Position numbers and translations under genes: made by a program. From contig LLKB01000001.1 of the NCBI GenBank assembly GCA_001414325.1, forward strand, positions 1,227,146 through 1,291,145: DNA of 64,000 nt. The letters are read 5' to 3'. The stretch comes from Butyribacter intestini. Lineage in GTDB: Bacteria; Bacillota; Clostridia; Lachnospirales; Lachnospiraceae. Each line of letters opens with the position of its first letter. Position 1 is the first letter of the stretch. The notes beneath the pieces are model-generated. The model saw only the letters and a list, made by a program, of their open reading frames with translations. It did not search any database and was not told the DNA's origin. Shown here piece by piece: positions 46,040 to 55,027 of the stretch.

Positions 46040-46042
46040 GCA

Positions 46043-46091
46043 CATAACCTCTTTTCCACAAAATTAAAGAGTGGACTTGGCAGCCCACTCT
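46043..46091 (-). promoter_or_regulatory. rimP leader: hairpin plus ribosome-site module
   Basis: On the minus strand AGAGTGG and CCACTCT form a stem followed by TTAATTTTG. The next 21 bases, ending in AAAAGAGGTTATG, are identical to the segment before prfC (49003-49023). The sequence CTCTTT in the 3' arm could alternatively pair with AAAGAG and hide the ribosome site. Confidence 0.5.
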
Positions 46092-46264
46092 AAGTATAAT
46101 TACTTATTAACAATAAGATTTTATCACAAATTCCCATAATATGCAAGTGCTTTTTGGTCGATTTGCCTATATTTCTGGTATTTTTACATCAAAATGATAT
46201 ATTTTCTATATTTTAATCAAAGGACTGACTGCCATTTCTCAGATTTAAACAGCATAGCATTATC

Positions 46265-47197
46265 TCATACTTTGACATTTATTCCGACTGATATTCCTGC
46301 TGAAATAACAATCCTCGTCTCAAAACCATTCTTGAACAAATTATCTTCCGCTGCCCTTGCATCAGCATACTTTTCATATCTGCCGTGGCATACACTGTAA
46401 AGTCGGCCGCTCTTTTCAACAAAACAGTCAAAGCCGAGTTTCTGGACATTTTTTGCAAGTTTGTCGGCATTTTCATAATGCCTGAACAGCCCCATCTGTA
46501 CCGAAAACCTCTCAGAAACGCTGCTTAAATCAGCAGCAGTTCCACTATCTGCTCTATCTTTTTCAGCTTTGAACCCGACAGCAGTTTCGTCTTTTACAGC
46601 AGTTTTATTTCTATTCAGAGTGATTGCCGTTTTGCTCTCTGACATCATTGAAACTCCCGTTCCTGCTGCCCCCGACACCGTTCTTACGATGGCATCCGCT
46701 ATTCCTCCTGCTATCTCATCGTTTTTTTCATCAAACAGCCTGTTATCCGCATCAGTATTTATAAATCCCGTTTCAATAAGCACCGCAGGCATCCTTGTTC
46801 CTCTGAGTACCGCAAGATTTGGTCTTTCGATTATACCAAGATCTTTAAATCCCACATTTACAAGTTCTTTATTTATATTTTGTGCCATAACAAGCGGTAT
46901 TCCCTCTGCTGAATACACAAGCGTCTGAATGCCTGAATATGTATCAGGCATCGGGCTTGAATTTCTGTGAAATGATACAAAATAGTCGGCATCACTCCTG
47001 TTTGCGATACCTGCCTTCTGGTTTGGACTCTGGTAAATATCTTCCGTTCTCGTATAAATAACATTCACACCTCTGTCCTCAAGTTCCTGACCAACCTTGA
47101 GCGTCAGACTAAGATTGTCATCTTTTTCTTTTCTTCCGTTAAACATCGCTCCATTGTCAAAACCTCCGTGACCGGCATCAAGCATTACTGTAGCCAA
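46265..47197 (-). CDS. N-acetylmuramoyl-L-alanine amidase with SPOR domain
   Basis: About 310 residues. The Amidase_3 domain (about 1-175) starts VMLDAGHGGFDNGA with the first zinc His. SFHRNSS has the second His, and AVLIETGFINTDAD the catalytic Glu. A disordered linker leads to a C-terminal SPOR domain (FSVQMGLFRHYENADKLAKN) that binds denuded peptidoglycan. No signal peptide is visible, as in some CwlC-type mother-cell amidases. GAGGTG lies 6 bases upstream of TTG at 47197, taken as start; GTG at 47206 lies within the ribosome site. Confidence 0.88.
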   Translation of the reverse strand: MATVMLDAGHGGFDNGAMFNGRKEKDDNLSLTLKVGQELEDRGVNVIYTRTEDIYQSPNQKAGIANRSDADYFVSFHRNSSPMPDTYSGIQTLVYSAEGIPLVMAQNINKELVNVGFKDLGIIERPNLAVLRGTRMPAVLIETGFINTDADNRLFDEKNDEIAGGIADAIVRTVSGAAGTGVSMMSESKTAITLNRNKTAVKDETAVGFKAEKDRADSGTAADLSSVSERFSVQMGLFRHYENADKLAKNVQKLGFDCFVEKSGRLYSVCHGRYEKYADARAAEDNLFKNGFETRIVISAGISVGINVKV

Positions 47198-47300
47198 TTT
47201 TTCCACCTCAAAAACTTTTTGTATCTATTATATTCATGTATGGGTGATAATTGATAAAATTATTTTTTTAATATTCAAAATTTAAGGCAATAAACTTGAC

Positions 47301-47330
47301 AAGAGCAGGAGAATACCTTCTCCCGCTCTT
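47301..47330 (-). terminator. Hairpin downstream of prfC
   Basis: A 13-bp stem with one mismatch (47318-47330 with 47301-47313). Only TTGTC follows on the minus strand, so termination would be weak. On the plus strand an AT-rich stretch follows. Confidence 0.45.
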
Positions 47331-47406
47331 AATTTGCAAATTTTTTAATTCAATTTTTTCTTTTAAGCCATACTTTTTTGCATACTTTAAAATCTTAGTT
47401 TACACT

Positions 47407-49002
47407 TTAATTTTTCTTAAATTCAAGAAGCTCAAGCCCCTCATTATCCTCTAATACCATTCTTATCATCCACTCATTTACAAATAGTAATAAAGGATTT
47501 CCTTTCATGTCTTTTACGGCTTTAACATTGTTCATCCGCTTAAGTTTTGTCACATCTGTTGACGGGTCACCTACCCATCTGATGTATTCATAAGGAAGTG
47601 CTTCAAGGCGTATCTCACATCCGTATTCATTTTCAAGACGGTATTTAAGCACATCAAACTGAAGCACACCTACAACACCTACGATTATCTCTGACATTCC
47701 CGCCGAAAACTCTTGGAAAATCTGTATCGCACCCTCCTGTGCTATCTGGGTTATACCTTTTACAAACTGCTTACGCTTCATGGAATTAAGCTGTATAACC
47801 CTGCAGAAATGCTCCGGTGCAAATGTAGGTATTCCTTCATATTCATACTTATGTCCAGGCATCGTTATCGTATCACCGATAGAAAATATACCAGGGTCGA
47901 ATACACCGATAACATCACCGGCATACGCTTCCTGTATGACCTGTCTGTCCTGTGCCATTATCTGCTGCGGCTGTGAAAGTTTGAGTTTTCTTCCACTCTG
48001 GACATGATAAACATCTTTATCTGCGTTGAACTTGCCTGAGCAGATACGCATAAATGCTATTCTGTCTCTGTGTGCCTTGTTCATATTTGCCTGTATCTTA
48101 AATACAAACGCTGAAAACGGCTCCGATACCGGGTCGATAAGCCCCTCATCTGACATTCGCGGAAGTGGTGATGATGTCATTTCGAGGAAATATTTAAGGA
48201 AAATTTCTATACCAAAAGTATTTAATGCAGAACCGAAAAATACAGGTGAGAGTTCTCCCTTGCTTACTTTCTCCATATCAAGCTCATCACTTGCACCGTC
48301 AAGAAGTTCAATCTCATCAACAAGCTGGTCATAGAGATTGTCCGGAACAATCTTTCGTAACTCGGGGTCATCAATCGCATAATCTGTTTCTGCCGCTGAT
48401 TTTGCACCGCCTGTTGAAACAGCTTCAAAAGTCCTGACTGTCTTTGCTTTTCTGTCAAATATTCCTTTAAACTCCTTACCTGAACCGATAGGCCAGTTTA
48501 TCGGGCATGTTCTTATTCCGAGAACGGTTTCTATATCATCGAGAAGTTCAAACGAATCTTTTGCGTCTCTGTCCATCTTGTTTATAAATGTAAAGATAGG
48601 GATATGACGCATAACACATACCTTGAAAAGTTTTATCGTCTGTGCCTCAACACCCTTTGATGCATCAATAACCATCACGGCTGAATCTGCCGCCATAAGC
48701 GTTCTGTAAGTATCCTCCGAGAAATCCTGGTGTCCCGGTGTATCAAGGATATTTATGCAAAATCCATCATAATTAAACTGCATAACTGAAGAAGTAACAG
48801 AGATACCACGCTCTTTCTCAATCTCCATCCAGTCCGATACGGCATATTTTGAATTTGCTTTTCCCTTAACCGAGCCTGCCGTATTTATGGCTCCTCCATA
48901 AAGAAGAAACTTCTCAGTAAGAGTTGTTTTACCTGCATCAGGATGAGAAATAATCGCAAAAGTTCGTCTTTTCTCAATTTCTGATTTTATATTATCAGCC
49001 AT
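47407..49002 (-). CDS. prfC: Peptide chain release factor 3
   Basis: A 531-residue GTPase that recycles RF1/RF2 after termination. G1 is SHPDAGKTTLTEKFLL, G3 DTPGHQDFSEDTYRT and G4 INKMDRDAKD. The C-terminal RF3 domain follows with GVVGVLQFDVLKYRLENEY. Two ATGs occur in tandem; the second (49002) has better spacing from GAGG than the first (49005). A terminator-like hairpin ends about 10 bases before the ribosome site, so no promoter fits in between. Confidence 0.96.
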   Translation of the reverse strand: MADNIKSEIEKRRTFAIISHPDAGKTTLTEKFLLYGGAINTAGSVKGKANSKYAVSDWMEIEKERGISVTSSVMQFNYDGFCINILDTPGHQDFSEDTYRTLMAADSAVMVIDASKGVEAQTIKLFKVCVMRHIPIFTFINKMDRDAKDSFELLDDIETVLGIRTCPINWPIGSGKEFKGIFDRKAKTVRTFEAVSTGGAKSAAETDYAIDDPELRKIVPDNLYDQLVDEIELLDGASDELDMEKVSKGELSPVFFGSALNTFGIEIFLKYFLEMTSSPLPRMSDEGLIDPVSEPFSAFVFKIQANMNKAHRDRIAFMRICSGKFNADKDVYHVQSGRKLKLSQPQQIMAQDRQVIQEAYAGDVIGVFDPGIFSIGDTITMPGHKYEYEGIPTFAPEHFCRVIQLNSMKRKQFVKGITQIAQEGAIQIFQEFSAGMSEIIVGVVGVLQFDVLKYRLENEYGCEIRLEALPYEYIRWVGDPSTDVTKLKRMNNVKAVKDMKGNPLLLFVNEWMIRMVLEDNEGLELLEFKKN

Positions 49003-49018
49003 CATAACCTCTTTTCCA

Positions 49019-49062
49019 CAAAAAATTACAGCTCACATATTTTATGTGTGAACCGTAATTTT
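49019..49062 (-). terminator. Terminator-like hairpin directly upstream of prfC
   Basis: On the minus strand a stem of about 17 bp (AAAAATTAC... with ...GTAATTTTT) ends in TTTTTTG, immediately before GTGGAAAAGAGG. It may stop purE transcripts, but read-through would be needed to express prfC from upstream, which suggests attenuation. Confidence 0.55.
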
Positions 49063-49090
49063 TAATCATTTTTTATTTATCTGCTCTCTA

Positions 49091-49198
49091 TAAGATGAAC
49101 GCTTTTGCGTTCATCATTTCATAATCAAGCTTATATCTTTACATTGAAGTTTCGCTAGAAACTTCTAAGATGAACGCTTTTGCGTTCATCATTTCATC
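49091..49198. repeat. Duplicated 32-base hairpin unit downstream of purE
   Basis: Identical 32-base units at 49091-49122 and 49167-49198 each contain the perfect stem GATGAACGC/GCGTTCATC with a TTTT loop. Between them GAAGTTT/AAACTTC (49146-49165) forms another hairpin. The second unit covers the last purE codons and its stop. Confidence 0.85.
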
Positions 49199-49704
49199 TG
49201 TTTTATATAAGCTTCATAACCTATCTTGCCAAGTTTCTCGTCTTTTGCAACTACCTGGTCTTTAAGTTCTTCCTTATAATTTGCAAGTTTCTCTCTAAGC
49301 TCCTTATCAGAGATAGAAAGCATCTTTGCTGCAAGAATAGCTGCATTTGCTGCTCCGTTTATAGCCACTGTCGCAACAGGTATTCCTGAAGGCATCTGTA
49401 CGATCGAATAAAGCGAGTCAACTCCACCAAGCGACTTCGTATGGATAGGAACTCCTATTACCGGAAGCGGGAACATTGCTGCACACATACCGGGAAGATG
49501 AGCTGCTCCACCTGCACCTGCTATGATAACCTCAATGCCTTTGCTCTCTGCACTCTTTGCATACTCGACAAATACATCCGGTTCTCTGTGTGCTGATATT
49601 ACTTTCATCTCATAGTCAATACCAAACTTTTCAAGCATCGCTGCTGCCTTTGACATAACCGGTAAATCTGAATCGCTTCCCATTAAGATACTTACTTTAG
49701 CCAT
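49189..49704 (-). CDS. purE: N5-carboxyaminoimidazole ribonucleotide mutase
   Basis: A 171-residue class I PurE of purine biosynthesis. The substrate-binding SILMGSDSDLPVM, ISAHREPD and AGAGGAAHLPGM segments are intact. GGAGG lies upstream of the ATG at 49704. It is not beside other pur genes in this window. Its stop codon lies inside a duplicated hairpin unit, and a REP-like element lies just upstream. Confidence 0.97.
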   Translation of the reverse strand: MAKVSILMGSDSDLPVMSKAAAMLEKFGIDYEMKVISAHREPDVFVEYAKSAESKGIEVIIAGAGGAAHLPGMCAAMFPLPVIGVPIHTKSLGGVDSLYSIVQMPSGIPVATVAINGAANAAILAAKMLSISDKELREKLANYKEELKDQVVAKDEKLGKIGYEAYIKQMK

Positions 49705-49735
49705 TTTGTATTTCCTCCATTGTTTAAAATATTAT

Positions 49736-49775
49736 AATGCTGGGGGCAAAAGGTGCTCTGCCCTTAACTGATGCC
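49736..49775. repeat. REP-like palindromic element, copy 1
   Basis: GGGGGCAAAAGGTGCTCTGC followed by CCTTAACTGATGC can fold as a hairpin. About 30 of 39 positions match the reverse strand of 60430-60468, which lies in an unrelated setting. Two copies in one window suggest a dispersed intergenic repeat. Confidence 0.55.
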
Positions 49776-49846
49776 ACAAATTGCTCCATTGCTAAACAAC
49801 TTGAGCAATCCTGTATATTTACAATCAAATCTGATTTCTGTCTGCT

Positions 49847-51103
49847 TTAAAGCAGAAACTCTGACAAAATATAATTACTTAAATCAATTCCTTTATCTGT
49901 CAGATAAATTCTATCACTATTATCATTTTCAGACAATAGGTTATTTTTTATAAATTTATCTATCACATCACCGTAAATTTCATCAATACTGTAATTAAAC
50001 CTGTTCTTAAACTCCGTTTTTGACACACCGATGCACTTCCTAAGACCGACAAACATAAATTCTTCCATCTTTGCTTTTTCTGTCAGCTTCTCATAACTTT
50101 CAACTTTACTTTTTATTTCCGTATCAAAATCACAGCCAACCGTGGAAGTTTTCATCCTGTTTTTTCCATTTTCTTTGTCTGAAACTATCGCATCACAAGA
50201 AAATATATTCAATTCGTTTACTTTATCAGAACACATAACATCCTGATATTTCTTCATTTCTGGGAAGTTTGAAAATCTCGCTCCCTCAAAATATGATGAG
50301 GCACCAAGCCCTATACCGATATAATCGTCAAGATTCCAATAGACGAGATTATGCTTACATTCCCTGTCTTTTTTGCAATAGTTTGATATTTCATATCGGC
50401 GGTACCCGTTTTCTTCAAGGAATTTTTTTGTATAAGAATACATCTGCCTGTCTGTATCTTCATCAGCAATATCAAGAACACCATCCTCATACATCTTATA
50501 AAAGACCGTTCCCGGCTCGATTATAAGACTATATGAAGAAATATGTTCCGGCTTCAATGACACAACACGCTCAAGAGTTTTTCTGTAACTCTCGAAACTC
50601 TGCTTAGGAATGTCACTCATTAAATCTATATTTATATTATCGAAATCAGCACCCCTGAGCAGATGATAACTCTCAAGAAATTCCTCGTAGGTATGAATTC
50701 TCCCAAGAAGTTTAAGTTCCTTGTCAACTGTGCTCTGAAGTCCGAGACTCACCCTGTTCACACCCATCTTTTTGATTGCATTTATCTTTTCATTGTCAAG
50801 AGTTCCCGGATTTGCTTCTATCGTAAACTCTGCATTATCGTCAATATCAAACTGCCTTATAATATCTCCAAGCCGTTCAAGTTCCGATGCCGAAAGGCAG
50901 GTTGGCGTACCGCCGCCGACAAAAACAGTCTTAATCCTGTATCTGCCTGAAAGTTTATTTTTCCAAAAAATACTCTCCCTGTAAAGGGCATCAAGGTATT
51001 TTCTTTTCGTATCATCATCAGAACTAAACGAAAGAAAATCACAGTAATTACATTTTTTCACGCAAAACGGGATATGGACATATAACGCAATATCTTTTTG
51101 CAT
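49847..51103 (-). CDS. hemW: Radical SAM heme chaperone HemW
   Basis: 418 residues. The radical-SAM cluster motif is CVKKCNYCDF, preceded by YVHIPFC. VFVGGGTPTCL, TIEANPGTL and MGVNRVSLGLQS fit HemW, which moves heme rather than acting as coproporphyrinogen oxidase. A segment of about 40 residues (around 290-335, Asn/Ser/Lys-rich with two Cys) is inserted before EEFMFVGLRKCIGVS. GGTAGG 9 bases upstream supports the ATG at 51103. It follows lepA, the usual Firmicute order. Confidence 0.93.
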   Translation of the reverse strand: MQKDIALYVHIPFCVKKCNYCDFLSFSSDDDTKRKYLDALYRESIFWKNKLSGRYRIKTVFVGGGTPTCLSASELERLGDIIRQFDIDDNAEFTIEANPGTLDNEKINAIKKMGVNRVSLGLQSTVDKELKLLGRIHTYEEFLESYHLLRGADFDNINIDLMSDIPKQSFESYRKTLERVVSLKPEHISSYSLIIEPGTVFYKMYEDGVLDIADEDTDRQMYSYTKKFLEENGYRRYEISNYCKKDRECKHNLVYWNLDDYIGIGLGASSYFEGARFSNFPEMKKYQDVMCSDKVNELNIFSCDAIVSDKENGKNRMKTSTVGCDFDTEIKSKVESYEKLTEKAKMEEFMFVGLRKCIGVSKTEFKNRFNYSIDEIYGDVIDKFIKNNLLSENDNSDRIYLTDKGIDLSNYILSEFLL

Positions 51104-51146
51104 TTACAAATACCTACCCTTTTATCTTAGTTTTAGATACGATGTT

Positions 51147-52961
51147 TTACTCCTCATCAAGTTTCAATACACTCATAAATGCCTGCTGCGGGATTTCTAC
51201 ATTTCCAAACTGGCGCATCCTCTTTTTACCTTCTTTCTGTTTTTCAAGAAGTTTTCTCTTTCTGGAAATATCACCACCGTAACATTTGGCAAGTACATCT
51301 TTTCTCATTGCCCTTACTGTCTCTCTTGCTATTACTTTTCCTCCGACTGCCGCCTGAATAGGTATTTCAAAAAGCTGTCTCGGTATCTCATTTTTAAGTT
51401 TCTCACACATCTTTCTTCCACGCTCGTATGCCGTGTCTGCATGAAGTATAAATGAAAGTGCGTCTATTTCTTCTTTATTTATAAGAATATCAAGTTTTAC
51501 AAGTTTTGACGGAACATATCCATTCATCTCATAATCAAGCGAAGCATATCCTCTTGAACGGGATTTGAGTGCATCAAAGAAATCGTAAATAATCTCATTG
51601 AGCGGCAAGTCATATTTAAGAAGTGCTCTCGACTCCTCCATGTATTCCATTCCAATATAAACTCCTCGTCTTTCCTGACAAAGTGTCATTATCGCACCTA
51701 CAAACTCCTTAGTAACCATTATCTCTGCTGAAACCATAGGTTCTTCCATATGCTCTATTTCTGACGGGTCAGGAAGATTTGACGGATTTGTAACCTCTAT
51801 CATTTCACCGTTTGTCTTGTAAACATGATAGATAACACCAGGTGCTGTCGTTACAAGGTCAAGATTGTACTCTCTCTCTAATCTCTCCTGAATTATCTCA
51901 AGATGCAAAAGACCAAGAAATCCGCATCTGAAACCAAAACCAAGTGCAATGGATGTCTCAGCTTCAAACTGTAGTGCCGCATCATTTAATTGAAGTTTTT
52001 CAAGTGCATCCCTAAGGTCAGGATATTTCGCACCATCAGCCGGATAAAGTCCGCAATAGACCATCGGCTGGACTTTTTTATATCCCGGAAGTGCCTCGTC
52101 ACAAGGATTTTCTTCAAGCGTGACCGTGTCACCTACTCTTGTATCACTTACATTTTTAAGACTTGCCGTGATATAGCCTACCATACCTGCCGAAAGCTCA
52201 TCAGACGGAATAAACTGACCCGCTCCAAAAATACCGACCTCGACAACATCTGCTTTTGCCCCTGTTGCCATCATTTTTATCTCGTCACCCTTTTTGACAC
52301 AGCCGTCAAATATACGGCAGAATATGATAACACCCTTATAAGCATCATATAATGAGTCAAAAATAAGTGCCTTAAGCGGCTTGTCTACATCTCCTGACGG
52401 TGCAGGAATCTTCTTAACTATCTGCTCTAAAACTTCATCTATGTTTGTTCCCATCTTTGCGGAGATAAGAGGTGCATCCTCGGCATCAAGACCGATAACA
52501 TCCTCTATCTCGCTCTTAACTCTCTCAGGCTCGGCACTAGGCAGGTCTATCTTATTTATGACAGGCATTATCTCTAGGTCATGGTCAAGTGCAAGATAGC
52601 AGTTTGCAAGTGTCTGTGCCTCTATACCCTGTGCCGCATCAACAATAAGTATGGCACCCTCGCAGGCAGCAAGGCTTCTTGAAACCTCATAGTTAAAATC
52701 CACATGACCCGGTGTGTCAATAAGATTAAATATATATTCCTCACCATCTTTTGCCTTATATACGATACGCACTGTCTGTGCCTTTATCGTGATACCACGC
52801 TCTCTCTCAAGCTCCATATTGTCAAGAACCTGTGCCTGCATCTCCCTGCTCGTAAGGAGTCCCGTCTTTTCAATGATACGGTCTGCAAGCGTAGATTTAC
52901 CGTGGTCTATATGTGCTACGATACAAAAATTTCTGATATTGGACTGTTTAATTCTCTCCAT
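51147..52961 (-). CDS. lepA: Elongation factor 4
   Basis: A 604-residue ribosome-associated GTPase that can back-translocate stalled ribosomes. G1 [16 protein letters not shown]3 [15 protein letters not shown] and G4 [11 protein letters not shown] are present. The unique C-terminal domain includes [25 protein letters not shown] lies 6 bases upstream of the ATG at 52961. It pairs with hemW downstream. Confidence 0.98.
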   Translation of the reverse strand: MERIKQSNIRNFCIVAHIDHGKSTLADRIIEKTGLLTSREMQAQVLDNMELERERGITIKAQTVRIVYKAKDGEEYIFNLIDTPGHVDFNYEVSRSLAACEGAILIVDAAQGIEAQTLANCYLALDHDLEIMPVINKIDLPSAEPERVKSEIEDVIGLDAEDAPLISAKMGTNIDEVLEQIVKKIPAPSGDVDKPLKALIFDSLYDAYKGVIIFCRIFDGCVKKGDEIKMMATGAKADVVEVGIFGAGQFIPSDELSAGMVGYITASLKNVSDTRVGDTVTLEENPCDEALPGYKKVQPMVYCGLYPADGAKYPDLRDALEKLQLNDAALQFEAETSIALGFGFRCGFLGLLHLEIIQERLEREYNLDLVTTAPGVIYHVYKTNGEMIEVTNPSNLPDPSEIEHMEEPMVSAEIMVTKEFVGAIMTLCQERRGVYIGMEYMEESRALLKYDLPLNEIIYDFFDALKSRSRGYASLDYEMNGYVPSKLVKLDILINKEEIDALSFILHADTAYERGRKMCEKLKNEIPRQLFEIPIQAAVGGKVIARETVRAMRKDVLAKCYGGDISRKRKLLEKQKEGKKRMRQFGNVEIPQQAFMSVLKLDEE

Positions 52962-53070
52962 TGTATTCCTCCGCTGTTTTTTTCCATTGTTTTTTATTGT
53001 ATCACATACGACGGTTATCAGTCAAAACATTTAGGTTTCCGTAACAGTTCAGTCATAAAAAGATAAGCCT

Positions 53071-53105
53071 GTTACTACCGTCCGTCTATCAGCACCTCTT
53101 TGTCG
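53071..53105 (-). pseudogene. Relic 3' end of an ATPase/nuclease paralogue
   Basis: The minus strand encodes KEVLIDGR then TAG, matching the last codons of the neighbouring ATPase/nuclease genes, with no gene body attached. It lies 100 bases beyond the stop of the first full copy. Between them are two hairpins, including ATTTTGGCAA/TTGCCAAAAT (53131-53140 with 53157-53166). This looks like what remains of a deleted copy. Confidence 0.7.
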
Positions 53106-53212
53106 CAGTTTAAAAAACAAACTGCAACAGATTTTGGCAATGCTTCGCATCCTAAATTGCCAAAATCCTCACACGAAACTTTTTCTTACGATATTTTCGG
53201 TTCCGAAAATAT

Positions 53213-54919
53213 CTACCGTCCATCTATCAACACCTCTTTACCTCTAAACGCAAATCCATAGTGATGTATATTTTCTTCTTTTACACCTCTTTTTATAAGC
53301 TCTGCATTATAGTTTTTTTCTTCTATCTGCTTTAATGCTGCTGCGACTGTTTCTTCAAGTGAGTTTTCTTTTCTAGGATTTATCACTTTAAATTCTATTA
53401 CGATGCCTGGCAGTTTTTCATTTGTTTTGTCTATTGGTTCAAGCATTATGTCATATCGACCGTAACCGCTTTCACGGTTTGAGGTAATGATGTAGTTTTC
53501 TGTCTGGTCTACTATAAGACCAAGTACAAATCCGTGAAAAAAGTTTTCCGGTGCTTTCCTTTCTGAATTATGTTTTCCTGAGTCAAATGAACTAAATGTA
53601 TTCAATGCTACATCATTCATGTACTCATTCATGCTCTCTATATCACTACTTATGAGTGCTCTTATAAACTCATTTGTTTCATGCTTTGCGGGACTGAACC
53701 ATCTGAGTATCATTTTTCTGAACATAAACAATATCTCACGGTTTGTCAATGCAAGTTCATATTCATTATCGCTTTCTCTTATCAGATTCAACTCTTCTGA
53801 CGAAACAACTTTCAAATAGCCGCTCGCAAGCATAAGACTCCACACAGCATCTTCTGAATAATCAAGTTCAGAGAATACTATCTGTTCATCTATAACGACA
53901 TTTATTTTTTCACCCCTGATAAGATTTTCTACCATTGTTTTTATATATGAGCTTCCTTTTTGAACAAGACTGTTTATTAGTCCATTTGAACTTGAGTCAG
54001 CCCAATACAATGCGATTTTCTTTTTATCCAGATAATTAATTATCGACCACGGATTATAAATATCACTTTTTTCTCCAAATTTAAAGCCATCATACCATGT
54101 TTTCACAATTTCTTTTTCATCTGGCAGCCCCTGTTCATCAAGGGCGTTAAACACCTCTTTTTCAGTAAATCCAAATGAAGTCTCATATTTTGGTGATAAT
54201 GTCGTAACTACTTCAAGATTATTCAAATCAGAAAATATGCTTTCTTTCGATACCCTCGTTATACCTGTCATTATCGCTCTTTCGAGATATGGATTTGTCT
54301 TAAATGTCGCATTAAAAAGACTTCTTGTAAAAGCTACAAGTTCTTCCCAGTACCCGTTTACATAAGCCTCCTGCATAGGTGTGTCATACTCATCAAGAAG
54401 TATGATTACTTTTTTGCCATAATAACGGCTGAGATAGTGAGAAAGATTATTTAAAGCCTCTTGAGCTGTCTCATCATCCATCCCCACTCGAACAGATTTG
54501 TATTGCAGCCTTTCATTTTCATTATACAAATCACTTTTCATTATATAATCAAATACATTATATAAATTTATAAGCTCGTTTTTTATCTGTTTTACTGCAC
54601 TCTTATAAGTATTCTGTTTTATCTTGGCAAAACTTAAAAACATCACCGGATATGTCCCTTGCAATTTGCGATATTTTTCATCATTCCATATTTCAAGACC
54701 CTCAAATAAATCCCCTCTATCCTTATATTTGTTCGAGAAAAAACATTCAAGCATACTCATGTTTAATGTTTTTCCGAATCGGCGTGGGCGTGTTATAAGT
54801 GTTACATTATCCTTATTTTCCCACCACTCTTTTATAAAATATGTTTTATCAATATAGAAGCAATCATCTTTGCGTATTGACTCAAAACTTTGATTTCCTA
54901 TACTTATAACCTTTGCCAT
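53213..54919 (-). CDS. AAA-ATPase-like/PD-(D/E)XK nuclease protein, copy 1
   Basis: 568 residues. The N-terminal AAA-ATPase-like domain has P-loop RPRRFGKTLNMSM and Walker B VIILLDEYDTPMQEAY. The C-terminal PDDEXK_9-type domain has SGYGRYDIML and GIVIEFKVI, a plausible D-ExK nuclease site. The fold is common and multicopy in Lachnospiraceae and Bacteroides; biological function is unknown. Residues about 98-165 vary strongly between copies. AGGAGG 7 bases upstream supports the ATG at 54919. The upstream 50 bases match those of copy 2. Confidence 0.85.
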   Translation of the reverse strand: MAKVISIGNQSFESIRKDDCFYIDKTYFIKEWWENKDNVTLITRPRRFGKTLNMSMLECFFSNKYKDRGDLFEGLEIWNDEKYRKLQGTYPVMFLSFAKIKQNTYKSAVKQIKNELINLYNVFDYIMKSDLYNENERLQYKSVRVGMDDETAQEALNNLSHYLSRYYGKKVIILLDEYDTPMQEAYVNGYWEELVAFTRSLFNATFKTNPYLERAIMTGITRVSKESIFSDLNNLEVVTTLSPKYETSFGFTEKEVFNALDEQGLPDEKEIVKTWYDGFKFGEKSDIYNPWSIINYLDKKKIALYWADSSSNGLINSLVQKGSSYIKTMVENLIRGEKINVVIDEQIVFSELDYSEDAVWSLMLASGYLKVVSSEELNLIRESDNEYELALTNREILFMFRKMILRWFSPAKHETNEFIRALISSDIESMNEYMNDVALNTFSSFDSGKHNSERKAPENFFHGFVLGLIVDQTENYIITSNRESGYGRYDIMLEPIDKTNEKLPGIVIEFKVINPRKENSLEETVAAALKQIEEKNYNAELIKRGVKEENIHHYGFAFRGKEVLIDGR

Positions 54920-55027
54920 ATGCACCCCTCCTGTTTATATTTCAAATCAAACTCCGTATTTAGTAGCTTTATTTTAACATTGAAGTAACTTTATGTAAAG
55001 CTGTCGAAAGTCCATCCTTAATACTTG

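Noticed and set aside
49705..49850. Purine riboswitch upstream of purE
   Set aside because: The short upstream interval holds an REP-like palindrome and a normal ribosome site; the conserved purine aptamer loops are not visible.
53190..53213. Perfect 11-bp hairpin at the end of ATPase/nuclease copy 1 as terminator
   Set aside because: GATATTTTCGG/CCGAAAATATC is strong, but on the minus strand GTAAGAAAAAG follows, so there is no U-tract; it is not called a terminator.
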